Source: Vibrio splendidus (GTDB taxonomy: Bacteria > Pseudomonadota > Gammaproteobacteria > Enterobacterales > Vibrionaceae). From it: a stretch of DNA of 64,000 nucleotides. A program made the translations under genes and the position numbers. Below, in pieces: positions 40,763 through 49,802 of the stretch. Location of the stretch: positions 1-64,000 of the forward strand of contig NZ_LNRF01000008.1 in the NCBI RefSeq assembly GCF_001557875.1. The letters run 5' to 3'. Every line of letters starts with the position of its first letter. Positions within the stretch are counted from its first letter, which is position 1. The notes below the pieces were generated by a model. The model was given only the letters and a program-made list of their open reading frames with translations. It searched no databases and was not told the DNA's origin.

Positions 40763-40996
40763 TTTTAGCGCAGTTAACGCCTGTTATCACAGGCCAAGCT
40801 CAAGCCCACTACAAAAAGGCCTCTTACAACCGAGATCTTAATCGACTATTCAACGTCACACACTAGTCTGAATAATGTCAAATTAAGCACCAATCAAAGA
40901 TGTTTACAGGAAAAATGGGTTGAATTGAAAATCAAGAATGACAATCCGCTTTAATGTAAGCAAGCTTATAATTTGAAGTGAATAACGCAGCAAATT

Positions 40997-41009
40997 GTTA
41001 TAATATAAC
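40997..41009 (+). promoter_or_regulatory. Zur operator upstream of zevA
   Basis: GTTATAATATAAC is an exact match to the Zur core GTTATAWTATAAC. It ends 26 bp before the zevA start codon. Zinc-repressed expression of zevAB is expected. Confidence 0.85.
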
Positions 41010-41035
41010 ATAACACTAAATAACCATCATTTCTC

Positions 41036-41758
41036 ATGAAACAGCTATTTATTCTAATCGATGTCATCAATCGCCTCTCCTCACGCTATCTAAGCCGTTT
41101 CGCGACATGCTTTCGCTCTTTCAAGGGCTTGACTGTTGGCCTAGCACTCTTGTTTTTTGCGCCAAATCTATATGCCCATCCTCACTCTTGGATAGAGATG
41201 AAAACTCATATTGAGGGAGATAATGGCATGATCACCGGTCTCTCTATGGAGTGGTCTTTTGATGCAATGACATCCATGTACATGTTGGATGGCGAAGACG
41301 TCTCCGCCGATACAGAAGCTGAAACATTCAAAAAGCTCGCTGCGTCTGTAATCGAAAACATGATGTACGAGCACTACTTCACGTATTTTTATGATGGTGA
41401 AGAGCCCATCAAATATCAGATGGTTGAGAACGCAAAGTTTGAGCGTGATAAAGCCAAGATGGTTCTAACATTTGACCTACCACTTTCTAAACCTAAGCCA
41501 GTGACACGAGACTCGCTTCGCGTATTGATTTTTGACCCTAGTTACTTTGTCGACATGTCGTGGCTATCCAACAGCGACGTGACCCTGTCATCCGAACTAG
41601 CGAGACAATGCCAGTTAGAATTAATCGAGCCTAACCCGACTCCCGAGCAGATGAGTTATGCGATGTCTCTACCTGTCGATGCAGATCCAGATAACACGCT
41701 AGGCCAACTGTTTACACAATCGGTTGAGCTTCATTGCGCTGCGGTTCCCGCTTCTTAG
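41036..41758 (+). CDS. zevA: ZevA, periplasmic DUF1007 zinc-uptake protein
   Basis: 240 residues with a long signal region; the hydrophobic core LTVGLALLFFAPNLYA ends near residue 47. The mature part begins HPHSWIEMKTHIEG, the DUF1007 signature, with two His likely binding zinc. In Haemophilus influenzae ZevA and ZevB form a zinc-acquisition system, and the DUF1007 plus NicO pair is the same here. The gene follows a perfect Zur box. zevB starts 95 bp downstream. Confidence 0.87.
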   Translation: MKQLFILIDVINRLSSRYLSRFATCFRSFKGLTVGLALLFFAPNLYAHPHSWIEMKTHIEGDNGMITGLSMEWSFDAMTSMYMLDGEDVSADTEAETFKKLAASVIENMMYEHYFTYFYDGEEPIKYQMVENAKFERDKAKMVLTFDLPLSKPKPVTRDSLRVLIFDPSYFVDMSWLSNSDVTLSSELARQCQLELIEPNPTPEQMSYAMSLPVDADPDNTLGQLFTQSVELHCAAVPAS

Positions 41759-41853
41759 TCTCAGTAATTCGTTTCAGCCATTAAAGTCAGCGTCTAACTG
41801 ATTAAGCATGGCAACTAATTAGCAGAAAGATTTCAGATATAGGTTCTTGTTAA

Positions 41854-42954
41854 ATGAAGAAAAATCAGTCCAAACTCAATCACTACCTCATTGGAACTGG
41901 TGCGTTCGTGCTTATTGTTGTTGGGGCATATCAACTGTGGTCTATGTGGCCATCGTTAGTTATCTCTAGCATCCAATGGCAAAGAGAAGTCAATTCAGAG
42001 CTTGCAGACCTACTCTATGAAGCTAAGTCCAACCCTTGGGGTGCAGGCAGTTACCTTATCGGGTTCAGCTTTATCTATGGCATGCTTCATTCTCTGGGGC
42101 CTGGGCACGGCAAAGTTATCGTATCTACTTACTTAGCAACTCACCCAACCAAAGCCAAGGCGAGTTTAGTGCTTACGGTCGTCTCCGCTTTTTTACAAGC
42201 ACTGGTCGCGATCTTACTAGTAAGCGTGTTGCTGTGGGGCTTTAGTGCTTCAATGCGAGTCGTGAATGACAAAGCGAATATGTTTGTTTCATTAAGCTTT
42301 GCCTTAGTCGCGGTCGTCGGCGCGCTTATATGTTGGAAGGCTTTGAAAAACATCTATACCGCTATGCGTAAGCCTAAGCTGAAAGTGAAAGCCATCACCA
42401 CACTCGCAACAAACACAACTGCACCAATTTCAGCGCGTTCGCCAATGGCACTGCGTTCATCAATATCAGCCCCTTCCCCTATAATAGGCGCGACTAGCGC
42501 AATGCAAACCGCTGCTGCTCACACTCATACAGATCAGTCTCACGCCGACTGTGGGTGCGGCCACCAGCATGTAGCCGATGCAGACGCAATCAACAAAGCC
42601 TCAACGCTCCGCGAATATGCGGGAATCATCGTGACGATTGGCGTAAGACCGTGCACCGGAGCCATCATGGTTCTGCTTTTCGCGAACATGGTTGGCCTAT
42701 ATTGGATGGGCGTATTGAGCGCCTTTGCGATGGCCGTAGGCACAGCACTAACAACCTCTTTAATTGCAATGATGACGCTAACAGGCAAACACTTAGTGAA
42801 ACGCTACTTGGCAGCAGGCAACAAGAACAGCAACACCTCATTAAAAGCCGCAGGTCACTACTTGCAACTCTTTGGCGGCATTTTGCTTGTGTTGATTGGC
42901 TTGTTATTGATGAACGGTCAAGACAGCGGCATGTCCCCTGTTTTCACTATGTAG
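41854..42954 (+). CDS. zevB: ZevB, NicO/RcnA-family inner membrane metal transporter
   Basis: 366 residues with six to seven membrane helices. The NicO motifs are YGMLHSLGPGHGKVI, with the histidines of the metal path, and GVRPCTGAIMVLLFANMVG. A His-rich cytoplasmic or periplasmic loop (HTHTDQSHADCGCGHQH) sits between helices. NicO proteins export nickel and cobalt (RcnA) or, with DUF1007 partners, bring in zinc (ZevB). The Zur box upstream of zevA supports zinc uptake; the RcnR site nearby keeps an effect on nickel/cobalt open. Confidence 0.85.
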   Translation: MKKNQSKLNHYLIGTGAFVLIVVGAYQLWSMWPSLVISSIQWQREVNSELADLLYEAKSNPWGAGSYLIGFSFIYGMLHSLGPGHGKVIVSTYLATHPTKAKASLVLTVVSAFLQALVAILLVSVLLWGFSASMRVVNDKANMFVSLSFALVAVVGALICWKALKNIYTAMRKPKLKVKAITTLATNTTAPISARSPMALRSSISAPSPIIGATSAMQTAAAHTHTDQSHADCGCGHQHVADADAINKASTLREYAGIIVTIGVRPCTGAIMVLLFANMVGLYWMGVLSAFAMAVGTALTTSLIAMMTLTGKHLVKRYLAAGNKNSNTSLKAAGHYLQLFGGILLVLIGLLLMNGQDSGMSPVFTM

Positions 42955-43122
42955 TGCACAATACCAAGAACAAACCCTGACGGTATTATTGATTTACAAA
43001 AGAGAAATAAAACCGCTAAAGAAAAGTACCGAGAAGCGATACAATGCTCGAGTTGCGAGATCGCAGCATAAAATACCAATTCAAAGAAAGCCCATTAACA
43101 AGTAGCATTAAAGTAGCCTCAC

Positions 43123-43617
43123 ATGTCTAAAGAACCCGGTTTCACTACAGAATACAAACTCGACAAGACGTTTTTCGCGGAGTGTTATGATCAAACTAGC
43201 CTTCCGACTCAATTTCCAAAAGCCTATTTGAAAGGCATACTGTTTCTAATTTTTGGTGTGGTTCTGCTAGAGTTTGAACTATTACCTAACGGTTACGTTG
43301 GCTGGTTCTTTATTGTTTTGAGTGTAATTGAAGCGTTCAGTGTGTACTGCAAAAGAACATGGTGGTTATGGCGACAAAGAATCAGCTCTGGCGCTGGCAG
43401 CAAAATAGTCTTTCAAGGTGACACGAACGGTGTGAGTTATAAAAACCATAAAGCGACCAACACTATCGCTTGGAGTGACATCGACCAGCTTGAGCAGACC
43501 GATCTCGGCTTTATCCTTCATATTGGTAAACAGCGCCAATATGTCAGTAAATCTTGCTTAAGCGATGAAGCCATTGCCTTCATGATTGAACACCATGCCG
43601 CATCAAAAGCGAAATAA
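43123..43617 (+). CDS. YcxB-like small membrane protein
   Basis: 164 residues: an N-terminal cytosolic piece, two membrane helices (AYLKGILFLIFGVVLLEFELL and YVGWFFIVLSVIEAFSVY), then a PH-like domain with YKNHKATNTIAWSDIDQLEQTDLGFILHIGKQRQYVSKSCL. This is the YcxB-like pattern. No function is known. Single gene closed by a terminator. Confidence 0.7.
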   Translation: MSKEPGFTTEYKLDKTFFAECYDQTSLPTQFPKAYLKGILFLIFGVVLLEFELLPNGYVGWFFIVLSVIEAFSVYCKRTWWLWRQRISSGAGSKIVFQGDTNGVSYKNHKATNTIAWSDIDQLEQTDLGFILHIGKQRQYVSKSCLSDEAIAFMIEHHAASKAK

Positions 43618-43624
43618 CACTAAT

Positions 43625-43652
43625 AAATGCCTGCTGACTTAGCAGGCATTTT
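43625..43652 (+). terminator. Rho-independent terminator after the YcxB-like gene
   Basis: AAATGCCTGCT / AGCAGGCATTT around a 5-base loop with a T run after it. Confidence 0.92.
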
Positions 43653-43696
43653 TCTATCACCTTTAATTCTATGTATGGAATGGTCGGACAATAACA

Positions 43697-43945
43697 ATGA
43701 ATACCGTGTACCAAATCAGTGATTGTCACCTTTCAGATAAATCCAGCTATGAGAACCTGCGCAGAGCACGGGAATACGTCAACAAAAACACGGCATGCAA
43801 GACAATTTTTCTGACTGGTGATATTTTTTGTAACACAAAGCCGGGCGACTACGTTAGATTTAAGGCGTTTATTAGACAACATATTAGCGAGAATATGATG
43901 ATCTTTAGGTGTAAAGCTCAACAATTTAAAGTGGTTAAATGGTAA
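43697..43945 (+). pseudogene. Truncated metallophosphoesterase
   Basis: The first 60 or so residues carry the start of a calcineurin-like phosphoesterase: VYQISDCHLSDKSS has the DxH metal motif and FLTGDIFCNTKPGDYVRFKAF has the GDxxC/N region of CpdA-like enzymes. After residue 65 the sequence changes to an unrelated tail and stops at 82, where family members have about 250 residues. I take it as a broken cyclic-nucleotide or similar phosphodiesterase. The following 250 bp up to the YgjV gene show no remnant that I can name. Confidence 0.65.
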
Positions 43946-44203
43946 CAAAGAGTGATATCCCTTTATTCTTTCATGCTTTCCTATAGAATCACCGCAAACA
44001 TCAGACGCTATAGGCCTAAGGAGCAAAAATTGAATATATGTAACATTCATATTTCTTTTGCCTGTCATCCTTTGCAAAGCCAGAGTAAAGCCGTAGCGAT
44101 CTACCTCCCCTGCAATAAATAACCGACACAATGTCGCTCATCTCCAAATGGAGTTGGGCCGTCTCGAAGTTTTCTATACTAACTGGTTATTATTGGAGGG
44201 TTT

Positions 44204-44710
44204 ATGTCCCTTTTTATTGCCTCCCAGATATTGGTAGGTCTAGCTGCACTGTTCGATATCGCATCGTTCCAGTTCAAAAATCGAACGCTACTTTTATCTG
44301 CACTGTCTATATCAGCCCTGCTTATTGCTGCTCATTTTGCACTACTTAAGGAGTGGACTGCTGCATGCTTGTTGTTCATCGGAGCATGCCGTTATTTTAC
44401 TGGCATCTTCATCGTAAGCCATAGAATAAAATGGCTATTTTATTCTGTAACACTCTTAGGCACACTCTTAACATTCAATGGCTTAACAAGTGCTCTAAGC
44501 TGTACAGCGTCTCTATTACATACGAAAGCTTCGTTCAGTAGCAATGACAAATTAATGCGTTGGATGATGGTTATTGGCACAGCGGTTTGGTGTATACATG
44601 ATGTGTTGGTCGGTTCACCAGTCGCTGTATTGATAGACGTTCTATTTATTGTAAGTAGTGCTGTTGGATACTATAGAATTCATATCAAAAAACCTGTTTT
44701 AGTCATTTAA
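44204..44710 (+). CDS. YgjV-family inner membrane protein
   Basis: 168 residues with five to six membrane helices. GLAALFDIASFQFKNRTLLL, HFALLKEWTAACLLFIGACRYF and TAVWCIHDVLVGSPVAVLID read like the bacterial YgjV family, function unknown. GGAGGG lies 5 bp before the ATG. The 285 bp after it hold no gene, only a short sequence (CTCCCCCTCTCAAATG ... GGGGAGAACATTCC) resembling one at 62490-62570. Confidence 0.8.
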   Translation: MSLFIASQILVGLAALFDIASFQFKNRTLLLSALSISALLIAAHFALLKEWTAACLLFIGACRYFTGIFIVSHRIKWLFYSVTLLGTLLTFNGLTSALSCTASLLHTKASFSSNDKLMRWMMVIGTAVWCIHDVLVGSPVAVLIDVLFIVSSAVGYYRIHIKKPVLVI

Positions 44711-44995
44711 GCTCTGACATCAATAATCTCCCCCTCTCAAATGCAGTTAAACATTATCTTTGGGTTAGCGACTGAGGGGAGAACATTCCTTAAAGCAATA
44801 ACTTCGGGGTGTATCTAATGATTCGATTCTCATCCAGTTCGCCTAATTCACCTACCCAACTGACTTGACCGTTTTGGTCAGTGGTTGAGAAAGGTTAAAT
44901 TGATATTTATGAATAAAATCAGAAAAAGTAACGTTTAATCGGGTCTATAGTTAAATCAAAGGGAGATCGACGCTAAAATCAAACGGGAAGTTTAT

Positions 44996-46084
44996 ATGTT
45001 TCTACAATCGATAAGTAATTTTAGAGGAATTACAATAGTTCTAATCGTCATGGGACATTCGTATACTTACGGACTATCGAGCACTGATGAGATTGGAAAT
45101 ATTCTAAAAAACATAATAACTGGAGGTACATCGCTCTTCGTTTTTATATCAGGTTATATGTTTTACCACGTCTTCTACAGCCGCTATGGCTACAGTAAAT
45201 TCGTTCTTGGGAAATTTAAAAATGTTGGTGTGCCTTACTTGATTCTTGGAAGCATCGCCACCCTCGCTTTCTATTATCTTAATTGGGGGTACTTTAATCC
45301 TATTGAGAACATGGTTGATCCGGAAAGTGCATACCGAAATGGTGTATTGTTCGAACAGTCAGATCCAGACATCATCACCGCAATAAAGTATTTGTTTACA
45401 GGGCACTTCCTCACTGCCTATTGGTATATCCCCTTTGTTCTTTTGTGCTTCTTATCTGCTCCTATGCACATGCGTTTTATCAAATTAGCGCCTAAGTCAC
45501 AGCTTATGGTTATTTGTTTCCTTTCGATACTGTCTCTGTTCGTTCATCGAGCGGTTGAAGGGACTAACCCACTCCAGTCTCTGGTGTATTTTACGCCAAT
45601 ATATTTGATAGGGATTAGCGTGTGTATGAATAAAGATAAGGTCACTGAGTGCTTAAATAGTAAGACACTACTTCTGTTGCTATTTATCGTTGTCATGCTG
45701 TCTATTTATCAAAATTACACTGGTATCAATGGTAATTCACACAAGCCATTTTTTGAATACGATGGGATAGACGTTGTTTTTATTCAAAAGGTTGCCCTCA
45801 TTTTTTTACTGTATGGAGCTCTTGAAAAATTGAGTTTTAAATCTAAATATTTAGACACCATTTCAGATACAAGCTTTGCGATTTTTTTCATCCACCCGTG
45901 GTTGCTACTGTTCCTCGAAATCGCAGACGCTAAATATTTTGGTGGCACCTTAAAAAGCGACTTTAACATTACTCTCTACCTAGGGATCTGCAGTGGAATT
46001 GTAGTCACATCCGTTTTCTGTGCGAAAGTAATGAAGATGGTATTTCGAGGTAGCAAAAAAACAAGATACTTAATCGGGTATTAA
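44996..46084 (+). CDS. Acyltransferase family 3 membrane protein (OafA/WecH type)
   Basis: 362 residues with about ten membrane helices. SNFRGITIVLIVMGHSYTYG carries the His of the family near residue 21, TGGTSLFVFISGYMFYHVFYS follows, then FAIFFIHPWLLLFLEIA near the end. Members O-acetylate or succinylate surface polysaccharides or exopolymers from the cytoplasmic face. No glycan cluster is nearby, so the target is unknown. Base composition is slightly A+T-richer than its neighbours, which may mean acquisition. Confidence 0.87.
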   Translation: MFLQSISNFRGITIVLIVMGHSYTYGLSSTDEIGNILKNIITGGTSLFVFISGYMFYHVFYSRYGYSKFVLGKFKNVGVPYLILGSIATLAFYYLNWGYFNPIENMVDPESAYRNGVLFEQSDPDIITAIKYLFTGHFLTAYWYIPFVLLCFLSAPMHMRFIKLAPKSQLMVICFLSILSLFVHRAVEGTNPLQSLVYFTPIYLIGISVCMNKDKVTECLNSKTLLLLLFIVVMLSIYQNYTGINGNSHKPFFEYDGIDVVFIQKVALIFLLYGALEKLSFKSKYLDTISDTSFAIFFIHPWLLLFLEIADAKYFGGTLKSDFNITLYLGICSGIVVTSVFCAKVMKMVFRGSKKTRYLIGY

Positions 46085-46246
46085 ATGAGCACACAATAGG
46101 CACCATATGCTTCTAGGCGATGCCTTTGAATTTATTCATTTTTACTAGCTTGTTGTGGTTAAAATGCCGTATGGTACAAACGATAAAATGATAAATACTT
46201 ACGGACTTGCCACAGAGGCTCTCCATTTTACACGAAAAGACTTACT

Positions 46247-46492
46247 ATGAATTTTGATATCAATACACTGAAACACCACCAGCTAGTCGAAGATGGACAA
46301 TTAGAAGGGTGTTACATTCATCAGCCAGTACAAGGCAGTCAACCAGATGATAAAGCGGTTTTAGCAGAGCGCCAAGCGCTTGAAAGCCAAGGGTATAAGG
46401 TGGTTCAAGTTAAAGCGAAAGGCGGAACAACTACGTTTGCCGAGGCTATGCAAGAGCTTGCGAAGAAGACAGGTCATCAAACCAAGGACTAA
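46247..46492 (+). CDS. 81-residue protein of unknown function
   Basis: Begins MNFDINTLKHHQLVEDGQL and contains CYIHQPVQGSQPDDKAVLAERQALESQGYKVVQVKAKGG in two pieces, a beta-alpha-beta-looking small soluble protein. No signal, no metal motif. I do not recognise the family. A terminator follows, shared with the convergent PLP enzyme gene. The composition is ordinary, so it is probably a real conserved gene. Confidence 0.65.
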   Translation: MNFDINTLKHHQLVEDGQLEGCYIHQPVQGSQPDDKAVLAERQALESQGYKVVQVKAKGGTTTFAEAMQELAKKTGHQTKD

Positions 46493-46511
46493 GAAATTGG
46501 TTAGAGATAAG

Positions 46512-46548
46512 CACCCTGCCGATTATTAAGTCAGCAGGGTGTTTTTTT
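46512..46548 (+). terminator. Rho-independent terminator after the 81-residue gene
   Basis: CACCCTGC / GCAGGGTG is an 8-bp stem with a 14-base loop followed by seven T. Confidence 0.85.
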
Positions 46549-46550
46549 AT

Positions 46551-48362
46551 TTACTGACTCAGCTGCCCAAACTTCGGCAAACTCTTCACAAACCTCTGGT
46601 GTACATCCATATAGGTTTGCATATAGATTTCATCGATACTGTCACCACTCGGGAAGCTGGATGAGAAATCGACGTGGTTGCGGTCAATCGACAATTTAGC
46701 GGCCTCGACAATATGAGCAATGAACATTCTAGGATCTTCCAAGCCGATAGAGATACGCATTGTAGTCGGTTTGATGCCTGCTTCATTGAGCGCTTCATCG
46801 CTGAGTTCTGAATGCGTGGTCAGTGCCGGACACAGCGCCACCGTATTGGTTTGCCCTAAGCTTACTTGCATGCCGATAGCCGGCTCAAGCATGTCGAAGA
46901 ACTGTTTGAACCCATCTCGATTGATTGGCGCACGATCGCCGTTACCTTCCATATCTATGGTAAACAGCGCCGCTGGTAAACCCAAGTACATGTTGTTCTG
47001 GCAGTGTTCATAGTTATCACTGTCTGGCAAAGCAGGACACGATACATTGATGTCTGGGTGCGTATCAAAAATCTTCGCCAGAGTCAGTGTATTAATGGTT
47101 TTCTGCACCACACGCATCTCATAAGTTTTCATACCATTAAGCACTTCAAACGCTTTGTCTGCATCTAAGAAGGCACCTTTAATGTAATACACATTCCAGA
47201 ACAGGGTTTCGTTCCAAGGAATAGTCGCCTCATCGCCATTGGGCTTGGTGAAAGTCACCTCCTCCCCTTTTGGAACAAACATGGTCTCGTTACGCCCAAT
47301 CACAACCCCAGCGGTGGTGGTGCCAGAACCCGCCAATTCTTTGGTGTAGGAATGAACGACATAGTCTGGCCTTTCCATCACATCATCACGTTTAAGTACT
47401 GGGTGAAGCAATGGCGTGCCTACTGTTGAGTCAACAATCACATCCCAGCCACGAGAGTGAGCCGCTTTACTGATGTTGGCGACATCTAACACGTAGCCAT
47501 GTGGGTTACACGGTGACTCTAGGTAAACGTAGATCTTCTTACCCGCAGAGAGACGATCTGCGTATTTGTCCGCAACCTCATCAAGGCGAGCAGCAAACTC
47601 ATCACCGGAGTAGCCATCCACCCACTCTACCGCGACATTTAGATTAGACGGTTTGCCAAACCAATCTTCCAACAGCTGATAAGAACCGCCATAAATATTG
47701 CGTGAGGCCAACACAATATCTTCATGTCCAAGTAAATGGCTTAAAAGCCCATCAATAGCCGCCATACCGGAATTAAAGTTCCATGCGAGGTATTCATTGG
47801 CTCTTGAGCCTGCCTCTAGATCAACCATGTGGTTCGCCAGTGAAATCGATGTCGGGTTGAGAAGTCGAGAATAGATATCGTGCAGTGGCTCTTTACCGTT
47901 GAATGCGTCTTCAATCCATTCTGTACACGCAAACAAATAGGTCGCGGTACGCGTAATCACAGGGCTAGCGGAGAATATAGCAGCGACATTATCGAAGATA
48001 GGATACGCACCTTTGGAGGCAAAATTGCCATTGTTGGTGGCAATGGATTGGTAAGTGGCGCGCATTGGGTTTTGTAGGTTGTCGAGGATCTTAGCTATCT
48101 GGAATGACAAAAAACGTTTGGCGTTAAACCAAGCGATTCGGTCACTCTTGTCGAGCTCTGAAAGTCCATCAACCGTCAATGCCCAAAGGTCGTGAGTCTT
48201 GGTATTGGCTTTATACAGTGTCGTCGCCAGTTCAATCAGCGTGATGCCGTAATCACTGTTTGAGTCGATACCAAAATGCTTAGCTTGCTCAATGGCAAGC
48301 GCTTCTGCTTGTTCGTGTTTGGTCGTTTTACGCAGCGGGCTAAGTTGAGTTGAAGTATTCAT
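46551..48362 (-). CDS. Cys/Met-metabolism-type PLP enzyme with N-terminal extension
   Basis: 603 residues, much longer than the usual 390-430. The first 150-200 residues are a helical extension; then the fold-type I PLP domain: NEYLAWNFNSGMAAIDGLLSHLL, NIYGGSYQLLEDWF, YVYLESPCNPHGYV, DVIVDSTVGTPLLHPVLKRD, and SYTKELAGSGTTTAG with the PLP lysine. The substrate is probably a sulfur amino acid or a related one (gamma-lyase or synthase chemistry). A divergent Lrp/AsnC-type gene is the likely regulator, which suggests amino-acid-dependent control. Confidence 0.83.
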   Translation of the reverse strand: MNTSTQLSPLRKTTKHEQAEALAIEQAKHFGIDSNSDYGITLIELATTLYKANTKTHDLWALTVDGLSELDKSDRIAWFNAKRFLSFQIAKILDNLQNPMRATYQSIATNNGNFASKGAYPIFDNVAAIFSASPVITRTATYLFACTEWIEDAFNGKEPLHDIYSRLLNPTSISLANHMVDLEAGSRANEYLAWNFNSGMAAIDGLLSHLLGHEDIVLASRNIYGGSYQLLEDWFGKPSNLNVAVEWVDGYSGDEFAARLDEVADKYADRLSAGKKIYVYLESPCNPHGYVLDVANISKAAHSRGWDVIVDSTVGTPLLHPVLKRDDVMERPDYVVHSYTKELAGSGTTTAGVVIGRNETMFVPKGEEVTFTKPNGDEATIPWNETLFWNVYYIKGAFLDADKAFEVLNGMKTYEMRVVQKTINTLTLAKIFDTHPDINVSCPALPDSDNYEHCQNNMYLGLPAALFTIDMEGNGDRAPINRDGFKQFFDMLEPAIGMQVSLGQTNTVALCPALTTHSELSDEALNEAGIKPTTMRISIGLEDPRMFIAHIVEAAKLSIDRNHVDFSSSFPSGDSIDEIYMQTYMDVHQRFVKSLPKFGQLSQ

Positions 48363-48498
48363 AGTTCCTAAGTCATTCCATGCTTGTTATTCCTCCTTTA
48401 ATTCTAGTTTTGTTCAGATGTTAAAAATTGCAATTTGCGTAGGAAGACATACACTTTGAGCAATAATATTGCCGAATATAATTCGATATTGATGGAAT

Positions 48499-48960
48499 AT
48501 GCCAATGGACGAAATCGACAAAAGAATACTGGCTGAACTGCAAAGTAACGCTCGGCTGACGAATCAAGAGCTGGCCGATCGCGTGGCACTGTCGCCCTCT
48601 CCTTGTTTGCGTCGAGTTCGAGCATTAGAGAAACAAGGGATTATTCGTGGCTATCACGCCAGTGTCGATCAAGAAGCGTGTGGCCTGCCGGTTAATGTGT
48701 TTGTGTTGGTAAAGCTTGAAAAGCCGACAGAAGAGAACATGCGAGACTTTGAGCTCGACATTGAAGCCATTGATGAAGTATTAGAGTGCTTTCTGATGAC
48801 AGGCAATCACGACTACCTATTGCATGTGGTGAGCGAATCGCTCAAAAGCTACGAGCAGTTCATCCGCAAGCAATTAACCCGCCTGCCCAATATCGCTTCT
48901 ATTGAATCGAGCTTCGCGTTTGGGCAGGTAAAGGCAAAAACGAAACTGCCAGTCAGGTAA
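48499..48960 (+). CDS. Lrp/AsnC-family transcriptional regulator
   Basis: 153 residues: an N-terminal HTH (DEIDKRILAELQSNARLTNQELADRVALSPSPCLRRVRALEKQGII) and a RAM ligand-binding domain (VFVLVKLEKPTEENMRDFE, ECFLMTGNHDYLLHVV). Members bind amino acids and act on neighbouring genes. It is divergent from the PLP enzyme gene with a 136-bp gap. Two ATG codons are possible two codons apart. This is not the global Lrp. Confidence 0.92.
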   Translation: MPMDEIDKRILAELQSNARLTNQELADRVALSPSPCLRRVRALEKQGIIRGYHASVDQEACGLPVNVFVLVKLEKPTEENMRDFELDIEAIDEVLECFLMTGNHDYLLHVVSESLKSYEQFIRKQLTRLPNIASIESSFAFGQVKAKTKLPVR

Positions 48961-48972
48961 GTAAAGTCGCTG

Positions 48973-49464
48973 TTAAGTAAGCAAAAATGGCTTTTGACCT
49001 TGTGCTTGAGTACTTTCTAATAGCTGCGCTACTTCAAGAGTTATTTGGTCTACAACCTCTTTGACAAACACGGTTCTGTCATGACCAGATAATTCTATGG
49101 CGGCTCCGAGATTGGGGATTGCCCAGTGAAGCCTATTTGGTATGTGTGAACAAACCACGTTTACGCATTCAACAAACAAGTCACACTGCTCATTACTTAT
49201 TTGGTCACATAGTGTAATCACGTAATCGAAGTTTTCATTTGTCCTTTTGTATTCAAAAACAGTTTTGCTTTCGGTCTTTATCGTTACATCAAGTAAGTTA
49301 GACAATTCGTCTAAGATAACTTTAGGGGTTACTCCTGGCTCAAAACCACAGCAGCTAGCGTGTATCACCCCATTAGATTGCTGCTCGGCAATCGCTTTAG
49401 CAATAGCAGCTCTTACGCCTTTTTTGACGCAAACAAATAGAACGTTGATAGGAGCTATATTCAT
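48973..49464 (-). CDS. Low-molecular-weight phosphatase / arsenate reductase-like protein, atypical
   Basis: 163 residues with the LMW-PTP fold. The P loop FVCVKKGVRAAIAKA keeps C12 and R18 (CX5R) but lacks the usual Asn and the Ser/Thr after Arg. DYVITLCDQISNEQC resembles the ArsC LVVTVCD segment, and LHWAIPNL stands in place of the HW-x-P-DP loop that carries the general acid, so Asp is missing. It may be a sensor or pseudo-enzyme. No ars genes are nearby. A divergent hybrid histidine kinase with a His-rich sensor lies 300 bp away. Confidence 0.7.
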   Translation of the reverse strand: MNIAPINVLFVCVKKGVRAAIAKAIAEQQSNGVIHASCCGFEPGVTPKVILDELSNLLDVTIKTESKTVFEYKRTNENFDYVITLCDQISNEQCDLFVECVNVVCSHIPNRLHWAIPNLGAAIELSGHDRTVFVKEVVDQITLEVAQLLESTQAQGQKPFLLT

Positions 49465-49770
49465 GTAAAAAAACCTTGCAGATAATTATCCTATCTCAAA
49501 CATAGGTATTTGGGGTGTTTTTTTCAACAAGATAAGTACTTTATACACAAAAATTAACCGCCTAGCTCGTGGCTGCTGTCGTGCAGTGAATTTGACCTGT
49601 GATTTAAAGTTTGAGCATACCTCAGAGAGTCCGTTAGTCGGAAATTAAAAAATACCATCCCCATTCTGTCTAAGTATTTATTCTACGAATTTAATTAATC
49701 TGCTCTTAAAGAAGCTATCTATCCTATATTTTTCATATAACTCCGAGAATAACATGGAAGTCATTAAAGC
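49465..49770. other. Gap between the ArsC-like gene and the hybrid kinase gene
   Basis: About 300 bp of A+T-rich DNA with no gene or hairpin that I can support. It should hold two divergent promoters. Confidence 0.4.
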
Positions 49771-49802
49771 ATGACCAAGCTATCTTCAATTAGCCCCAAA
49801 GT

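Noticed and set aside
43733..44131. 132-codon minus-strand frame over the broken phosphoesterase
   Set aside because: Antisense to recognisable phosphoesterase motifs; its product matches nothing I know.
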